Source of the DNA: Penelope pileata
Taxonomy: Eukaryota; Chordata; Aves; Galliformes; Cracidae
Assembly (NCBI GenBank): GCA_013396635.1
Contig: WBMW01005475.1
Span: 434,001 to 498,000, forward strand
Length of the DNA stretch: 64,000 nt
Direction: 5' to 3'
Of the stretch, positions 56,955-64,000 are shown piece after piece. Every line of letters starts with the position of its first letter. Position 1 is the first letter of the stretch. Under the pieces are notes generated by a model. It was not told where the DNA came from, did not search any database, and was given only the letters and a program-made list of their open reading frames with translations. A program made the position numbers and the translations under genes.

Positions 56955-59900
56955 GTTCGATCTGGAAAACCAAAAGACCATCTTCTGGAAGTGCTTTAAA
57001 ACAGATCAAGACACTGCATTATGCATGTCTTTTCCTCTAGGAATTCATTACAGCACTGTTCTCCTTAATCCCCTTCCTTTGTCCAACACTGTAAAACAAG
57101 AATCCTACCCTGCATTGCATCTCTAACTGAGCAGTAATCGCCAGCCTGGGTGTTGAAGATGGGTTTGGTGGGGTTCTGGCTGTGCATTCATTTATCTGCA
57201 TATAGCAGTTCGTGTAGCATGAGGCTGTTAACTCAATCATTTGTGCATGTAAACCCACACAGTGAAGCTGCAGATGTTTGTGTGTAATACCTGTGAGCAA
57301 AACAGCAGGCTGAAATACAAAGTTCAAGGATGCTCCTTCTGAAATTTGGGTGCTTTCTGACGGTGGCTTTCAGCCTGCAGCACGGCTTTGGGTGCTCAGC
57401 GCCTGTTTGCTTCCAGGGCTGTTCCCATTGGTGATGCTTTGGTGGGTTGGTGGAGGCAGGAAAATGCCCCTCTGCAACTGAAAGATATTTTTGGCTTAAG
57501 TATAAATGAGCAGAGGAAGTAATTAGGGCTGCCAGCTTCAAAATCAAGACAGAAAAAAGCACCCTGTCCCAACTTAAACAAAAAAAAAAACCCTGAAGAT
57601 GGGCTCAAAGTACACAGCTGTACTGCAGAGGGCCTGCTTTGTTGGTGGGGTGTTCTGCACTGAATGGAGCAACCCAAAATCTTTTGTTTCTTTGTCTTTA
57701 CACTTCTCATGTTCCCTATGGACTGATTTCACGTGTGTGTGTTCCTGAAGTCACGTGTAGCAGAAGGAAACATGTTTGCAATCATCAATATGGTCGTAAT
57801 GGACGTTAAGGTTCATTCTTGCTGTCAGAAGACACGAGCTGAAGTTTGTCTTCCAGTCCATTACTTCAACTATCCTGGCTTTAGAACATAACAGTAGGTC
57901 AAACTTACTAAAACTTGCCAACCTGGTGAAATACTTGAACCTACTTCAGCTGCTTTTGTAACCAGGCATGGTTATGGAAGTGGGCAGGAACTGGAACTCA
58001 GCTTGGAAGAGTTTTGTCTCTGTGCAAGTCACCTGGGCTCTGACACTGCCTCTAAACTGGGGACAGCCGTGGCCTTTACTCATAGGCTGGAACCAGGAAA
58101 TTGGAAATTTCAACCTTGGTAGTGATGGGAAGCTCAACTGCAGCCCCAGGAGACACCACTGTGCCCTGAGTGGTGCTTGCAGGCTGCTGAGAAGCACTCA
58201 CATGCAGCAAAGATGTGACCCAGCTTAATTGCTTGGGGATGCATCCACGTTTTCCCAATTTCACATGCCGTGTTTCCCAGCTTCTTGTGGCAAGGAGGCT
58301 GCGTCGTGCTGGTTTGAGGTGATAAATGCCATACATGTCTGAGGGATGGGGACTCTGAGCTGCTGTTTTCCCACAGTGATTTTCCTCCTGCTGCTGCTGG
58401 TAGTGCTGCATCAGCAGTGAGAGCAAATCTGGGTGGGTTGGAGCAAGTCTCAGGGATTCTCTCTCTTTGGGAAAAAGTCTGGCTCAGATGAAGTTGCTGT
58501 TTACATTCCTAATGCAAAGGTCCAACGAAAACTGAAAACTTCTCATGTTCTTGACATCCCAGGGAAAGCAATTAGTACAAAATAGGGCTGGTTTTAATGG
58601 CGTTTTTCTGAAATGGCAATTCTTGCACCACTGAAACATCCTGTGTCCTGTTTGTGGCTGCAGATGGTGTTCAGTGGGAGCTGCTGACCCTCTCCTGGTG
58701 ATTCCCCATCCACCTGTGTGGGGAGGAGGTGGCAGCTGCCTTCAGGAGGTTTGGGGGAGGATCCCTGTGGCTGCAAGTGGAGTTGAATTTCTTTTAACTC
58801 TGCTTGTTAATAAGAACCCCCCACCCCTCTCCCCTAGGGCGTGTTGCCCTGCAAAAAGATGGGAGAAGCATCTCCTTTCTGCTCCATCTGACATTGCCCA
58901 CTCTGAGTGTGGAGGAGCAGGGCTGGGAGGCCCTGTCCCTGCTGGAAGGGAACGTGGGAGCCCTGTGCCCAGCCATGCTGGGTGGCACTGTCCCCTCTTG
59001 AAGCCATCTGCATTCTGCAGAGCATCCCACGCAGCGCCCGTGCTCACTTTCAGAGCATTTGATAGAAGTTATCTCCATGTTACAGCAGTTTTATTCTTGT
59101 TGGATCATGCTGCAATAAATGCAGCAAATAATCTGTGCATGCAGACAGGACCAAGGGTCCTGCTACAGCCTTCAACCAATGTCTGGGTCTTATGTTGCCT
59201 CTGTGCTAATAGGAATTGCTGTTTTGAATCGTTTCTGTGTTCCATGGGTACATTACCCTCAAGGGATGGAGGCTGCATGCTTTAACTTCAGAGTTTCTGC
59301 CTTGAAATGAGATGGAGCTCTGGGGCTGCTGAGCCACCCTTTCTGCTGCTCCAGAAAGCTTCTCAGAAATCTGCAGGGGATTTTTCTCAGTGAGTGTTTG
59401 TTTCTCCAAGGGTGAAATTAGGTGACCTATATTCCATCTGAGGGATGCATGATAGATAGGGATTCTGCAGAGGAAGGAATTTTGCCACTGATGAATAATA
59501 ATCAAATCAAAGAGGGAAACCACATATAACTCCTGATCCCTTTTGGACTCTGGCTGTTCCCAGAAGCGAGCGTGACTAATAGGTTTGCTCCAGGGCAAGC
59601 CGAGTATTTTGCTGAAATAAAAATAAAATCCAGAAGCCCAGACTGGTGCGTGTGACGTGAGTCATCCTCAGACTTCTGCAACTCCGTGGGATCAGAGAGC
59701 AGCTCCCTGCTGAGCTGTGCTGCAGGGGGCACGGTGGGGATGGCAATTCCTGCTGGGAAACCACTGCAGGGGGACCAGAGCTCGCTTGGGTATGCTCCTA
59801 CCCACTGGCTGGGGGGCTGGGGTGTGTTAGCAAGGCAGTAGTGCAGAGGGCTGATCTGTCCCTTTGAAGGGTTCTTGTAAATGGGGTTGCTGCCTTGCAT

Positions 59901-60702
59901 GGCTGCAGGCAATGTGCATGGCCTCCCTCCCTTCCAGGAGATGCTGGTGGTGGCTGCAGTGAGCTGGGAGAACAAAATGTGATGGGTTTGCATGGAGTTG
60001 TAATGGACCAGCAAGGATGCAACTCCACTGGGCAATAATGGGAAAGCTAAGCAATGGGACGGGGCAGCAGTGCGTTGCCTTCCTGCATGGTCCTCTCCAG
60101 GAGGAGCAGAGGTGCTCTGCAGGACACAGGCAGCTCTGGGAGCTTTGGAGCTTTGGTCACTTTTCAGCGATGCCCAGGCTGTGCGTTGGCCTCTTCCTTG
60201 AGAAAGGATTTTACTCAAACAGAACGAATATGGGTGTAAATGGAGCTGGCCGATCCCGGGTTGGTGCTCTGAAGGAGCTCAGCTCATGTTGTGCTGTTGG
60301 GTGGGAGCCACGTGAAAAGCTCAAGAAGGGAAAAGGCCATATGGCTTCCACCAAAACCAGGCAGCAGTCGATGTGCTGGACCGTGTTACGTCTGAGTCGC
60401 GGAGTTTGGTTCCAAGAGAAATTAGCTGGAACTGCAACTGATGCAAACCAAGGCTGAGTGAAGGCAACGTGCAAAAGCCAAATCCAGGAGAACAAGCTGA
60501 GCTCTGTGCAGGGTGGGCTGGGTCTCTGCTGCGAGGGCAGAGTGGGCAGGCAGCCTCCACTCACCTCCATGGGGTAACGAGGGACAGTGACCTCGGGGAC
60601 CGCGTTATAGAGGTGCAATGAGAAGGTACTCGGTGGGCAGGGTTATCCATCTTATCCCTTTCAGCAAAAGCAGAATGAGATCTTTCCAAATAACTCTGTT
60701 TG
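56955..60702. other. Unique non-coding DNA
   Basis: No gene is recognised. The largest frames, plus 58674-59285 (203 codons) and minus 59502-60218 (238 codons), overlap others and lack domains. An A11 tract lies at about 57580-57590. No CR1 end or CpG cluster is seen. Confidence 0.5.
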
Positions 60703-60761
60703 TGAAATCATAGAACCATTAAGGTTGGAAAAGACCTCTCAGATCATCTAGTCCAACCATA
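60703..60761 (-). mobile_element. CR1 LINE 3'-end fragment
   Basis: The plus strand reads AAATCATAGAACCATTAAGG then TTGGAAAAGACCTCTCAGAT and CATCTAGTCCAACCAT. This is the reverse complement of the CR1 tail subtype ATGGTTGGACTAGATGATCT...AGGTCTTTTCCAACCTTAATG. It is the same subtype as the fragment at 49726-49794 but in opposite orientation and better preserved. Confidence 0.95.
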
Positions 60762-60769
60762 AATGTGTC

Positions 60770-61120
60770 TCAGGGTAGATAAAAATGAAGTGGGAAAAAA
60801 AATATTGTGGTATTTTTCAGTTGTATAATACTGAACGCATCGACTATTTCTTGCCAAAAAGCCAGATAAGACCTCTATATGTTTTTCTTTTAATTAAAGC
60901 TATGATTTTTATGTACAAACATAGCATTTGTGCCATATTTTTCTTTTATGAAATATTATGTAATTTTAAAATTTGTTCCTGGTTCAGACGCTGAATTCCC
61001 GGTGGGAAGCAGGCAGGTCTTTCAAAGAGCGTTCTCCAGTCGTTCTCTGAAATACTTATCTCAGATATTAAGAGGCCCAATGCCTGATCATAAATATTTC
61101 TGGGTTTTTAAGATGCTGTG
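60770..61120. promoter_or_regulatory. AT-rich candidate conserved element
   Basis: This block directly follows the CR1 tail and is strongly AT-rich (TTTTCTTTTAATTAAAGC, TATGAAATATTATG, TAATTTTAAAATTTG), with a few retained CpG (CGCATCGACT, AGACGCTG, CAGTCGTTCTC). The texture resembles conserved non-coding DNA. Some of it could instead be decayed CR1 or other repeat sequence that I cannot recognise. Confidence 0.25.
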
Positions 61121-63084
61121 AGGATGCTGGATTCCTCCGTTGGTTTTGTTGCTTGTATTAATAGTTGCAAGAGGAACATAAATTTGGTCTCTGCTGCACG
61201 TACGTAAACGGAAGAGCTCAGTATCTTGAATACACTTTTTTTTGCACTAAAAGTTGTAGGATTATTTACAGGGAGCTTCATGGCTCGACCTTGGGGAGGT
61301 CGTGGTTAGGTTGAGTTTGCTCATCCCTGGGGGTGAAAGTCACCTCACCGTGCAGGGGGAGAGCAGAAGGCATCGAGCACCTGGGAGTGTGCACCCAGGC
61401 AGCTCCTGGAGGAAGCCCAGTATGGAAGAGGGGTTTTCGTGTTAAGTCTTACTGAAACCTGGACATCTCCACTCGGTGGAGTTCTCCTTGAGCCATGGGT
61501 TTATTGCATCAATAGCGTTGATTCTAAGAAGAGATCCTGCTGCAATCTCAGTCTTGTGAGCAGCGTGACCCCTTCCCTCTACCTGCAGTGATGCTGGGGC
61601 TCGGTGCTGGTCCCCTGTTGCCTTTGGCCGTGTTTTTCTTCTGACAGCCTCATCCCTCCTTGACACCTGTACCATGATCCTCTGTCTCTTGCTTCTCTCC
61701 CCAACTTCTTATAACTTTCTTTTTTTACTTCTCTTCCTCCTTTGGGGGTTTCCTTTATCCCCCTGTGACCGTTTCAGGGCATTGTGGAGCCCTCCATCCT
61801 GAGTCCTAATTCTCTGTGCTCAGTTAGCAAACTTCCCACGCTGGGGACCTCCTTTCCGTGCTGTTCTTGGTAAGCACCTCACACAACATCTGCTCCGGGA
61901 GCTTTCTGGGTCCTTCCATACATGGATCTGGGGTGTATCTTGGCTGGATCGTTGACTGTGAAAAGCATGTTGGAAACCTGAGGCCGTGCCACTGCAAACA
62001 TGCTCTGCTTTCGCTTTACTTGGCCTTTCAGGGTTGCTTCGCTGAGCAAACCAGGCAGAACGTTGCTCCTGTGCTCTGCTGTGCCTGGCTCAAACCGAAA
62101 ATAAATCATATATATATGTGAGTGTTTATATAATGATTACACTGAAGAGTGTCCAGGATAGATGGTGCTTGATAAAACGTTGCCGGCGTGATGCCTCTGT
62201 GATAACCATCTCAGGCAGTCCTTGGGCAGCCACGTGGGTGCTGCTGGAGGAGAATTCTGGAGCGTGTTACTCACTTCCATGTTTGCAGGTGGAACCTGGC
62301 TGCTGCTTTTCGACTCCTGTTCTGCAAACTGAACCATTTGGCAGCCCTGATGGGAAAAATCCCTTTGCTGCAAGCTTAATGGCTTCAAAACTGCTAAGCT
62401 TGCTTATTGAGAAGCCTTAAAAAGCATTGACAGAGAAGTTTTCAGAGAGTGCTTGCCTTGGATAAGAATCTGCTGCTTTGATTGTAGAGAGCTTACACAA
62501 ACGTCAACCTATTGTGCTCTCAGTTTTGGATGGGATTCGTGGATCAGCCCAAGTCGTTGACTCCAGCTCCAAAGCTGGATGTGCCCACATGACAAGGAGT
62601 TGTCAGGCTTCCAAATCTCAGTTTGCTCTGTGGCCCGTGTCAAGCGTGGGTCTGTGTTTTCCTTCTTGCTGGTTGTTGAGTTTGGAGTGTTTGGAACAAA
62701 GAGATCCTTATAAAACAAAATTGGGCTTGATGTGGGCATGCAGTGTTTGCAAATTGTCAGAGATTAGCCCTGGAGAGCTGCGTGGAACTGACTCCAGCCT
62801 CCCAATCCCTGTCCAGATCCTTAGCTACGTGGCTGCTTTCCTTCTGAAGTTCAACCTCTAACGCTTTGGCTCGGGTGTGCTGATGTCTGCAGCAGACAGA
62901 CCTCGATACGTTAAAGTGCTTCCAGTTTTGGAGGTGTTGGTAGGTGGAGTTTCCTCCCGTAAGAGGAGAGATGGACAAATGCATAGCTCGGTTCAGTTAT
63001 TTGGTTTGGATTTCACATGCAGTTTGAGGCTGGTTGGATCCGATCCTCTGGTTTAGACCCATCTCCCCTGGAAATGCTAACGAA
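61121..63084. other. Unique non-coding DNA
   Basis: No gene is recognised; open frames are at most 127 codons. A short TA run lies at about 62108-62118. Confidence 0.55.
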
Positions 63085-63330
63085 GCTGGTGATAGCCCAG
63101 GCGCACGCGGTGCTCGGGAGCGCGGCCAGGCAAAGCCCTGGGGCTGCTGCAAGACGAGCTCCGGGCATCTGTCTCTGCAAAGCTCCCCAGCAGCTCTAAT
63201 TTCACCAGCCCCGTTGTCAGGGTGTCGGGTGATGGATTTCCAATGAGATTGGTAAACGTTTAAGTCGGAGTCAGAAATTGAGCCGACTTGGCTGCCGCTC
63301 GGCGCTGCTTTATGTAAAGCAGACTGACAC
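63085..63330. promoter_or_regulatory. CpG-retaining block, possible conserved element
   Basis: I count about 16 CpG in 220 bp, starting with GCGCACGCGG near 63099 and ending with GCCGCTCGGCGCTGC near 63292. The second half is not GC-rich (GGTAAACGTTTAAGTCGGAG), so composition alone does not explain the CpG. A 135-codon minus frame (62997-63404) crosses it without a recognised domain. It is likely a regulatory element or the edge of a small island. Confidence 0.35.
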
Positions 63331-64000
63331 AGGATGCCTTGACGATGGGCTTTCTCCATCTCACGCTGCCTGAAAAGCCCCATTAACACGCTCAGAAGAA
63401 ACAACTTCTGAAAAGGCTGATGTTCCGGGGCTGTATTTCTGCTGGGCCTGTGCCAGAAGCTTGTGCAAACAACAAAATCTCAATTCTAACAGACAGGAAG
63501 ATGACAAAGATTTAAGTGTTTTTTTTCTTTTTTATCTTTTTTTTCCTGTGGCACAATTCCCAACAACAGCTCCTCATGGTGCTTTGTTCTGAGAACAGGA
63601 GCTCTGCCAGACTCGCCACTTCAGGTCACATCCGCAGCCCTATGAAGATTTTTAATTGGGTTTGAAGCACTGTTGACTAAAGAGATTTTTTTTTTTTTTG
63701 CTTCCTATCACGATGGCTTGGGCTCCAGTCATCTCCTTGGATGCACGTTTGACCCTGGCTAGATCTGGTTCCCAGGAACGTCTTTAGGAAACTTGTGAAG
63801 TCGACTTGAAAAGCCACGTACAGGGTGTGGATTCTGGCTGTCCCCAGTCTGGCCATTCTTGGGCATCCAAACCTCTCTTTAACTTTTCAGTTGAGTTTTC
63901 CGTGGTGTTATCTACCACAGATAATAAATACACATGGATTTAAGAGATGTGGCTGGAAGGGAGCGTGGGGTTATGCCTTGCATGGGCATCGGGCACTCGG
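63331..64000. other. Non-coding DNA with T-rich tracts, window end
   Basis: Pyrimidine-rich T runs lie at 63517-63546 and a T14 run at 63686-63699. No gene or transposon is recognised up to the window edge. Confidence 0.55.

Overview
This window reads as vertebrate nuclear DNA, most likely from a bird. The evidence is six short fragments with the 3' end of chicken-type CR1 LINEs, in both orientations, some ending in the CR1 8-bp ATTCTGTG-type repeat. The bulk sequence also looks CpG-poor with many TG/CA steps, genes are very sparse, and there are homopolymers, microsatellites and GC-rich minisatellites. Two N bases (2275, 18024) sit directly after homopolymer runs, as expected of a draft assembly. 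I cannot name the species or chromosome.

I find no protein-coding gene, rRNA, tRNA, snoRNA, miRNA or CRISPR array that I can defend. The open frames present (longest about 270 codons) lie in GC-rich, stop-poor stretches. They are usually open in several frames at once and carry no domain I recognise. The one recognisable protein trace is a decayed reverse-transcriptase C-terminus of an old CR1/L3-type LINE near 37.4-37.7 kb. The window is best described as intergenic or intronic.

Layout. 0-9 kb: unique sequence, a 33/34-bp minisatellite (3148-3392), a CACCT/AGGTG cluster (4118-4200), a conserved-element-like block (4440-4745) and a small CpG island (8630-8960). 9-25 kb: mostly featureless, with a transcription-factor motif cluster (11262-11350), a short telomere-like run (13432), a CpG-rich block (14960-15195), a G-quadruplex run (15470), a possible conserved block (21390-21620), a CR1 fragment (23130) and a strikingly CpG-rich element (24838-24930). 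25-38 kb: a 56-bp-period minisatellite (28284-28596), two AT-rich conserved-looking elements (31905-32285, 33736-33970) and the LINE fossil. 38-53 kb: four plus-strand CR1 ends, an AT-rich element (45545-45665), a CpG-rich element (45990-46235) and a homeodomain-type site pair (46571-46594). 53-64 kb: simple repeats, a G-quadruplex run, a CpG cluster (56090-56240), a minus-strand CR1 end, an AT-rich block (60770-61120) and a CpG-rich block (63085-63330).

If the window has a function, it is probably cis-regulatory: several compact blocks differ from their surroundings in CpG retention or AT content, as conserved non-coding enhancers of developmental genes often do. That is inference; no alignment, expression or chromatin data were available. 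I see no sign of a novel multi-gene system.
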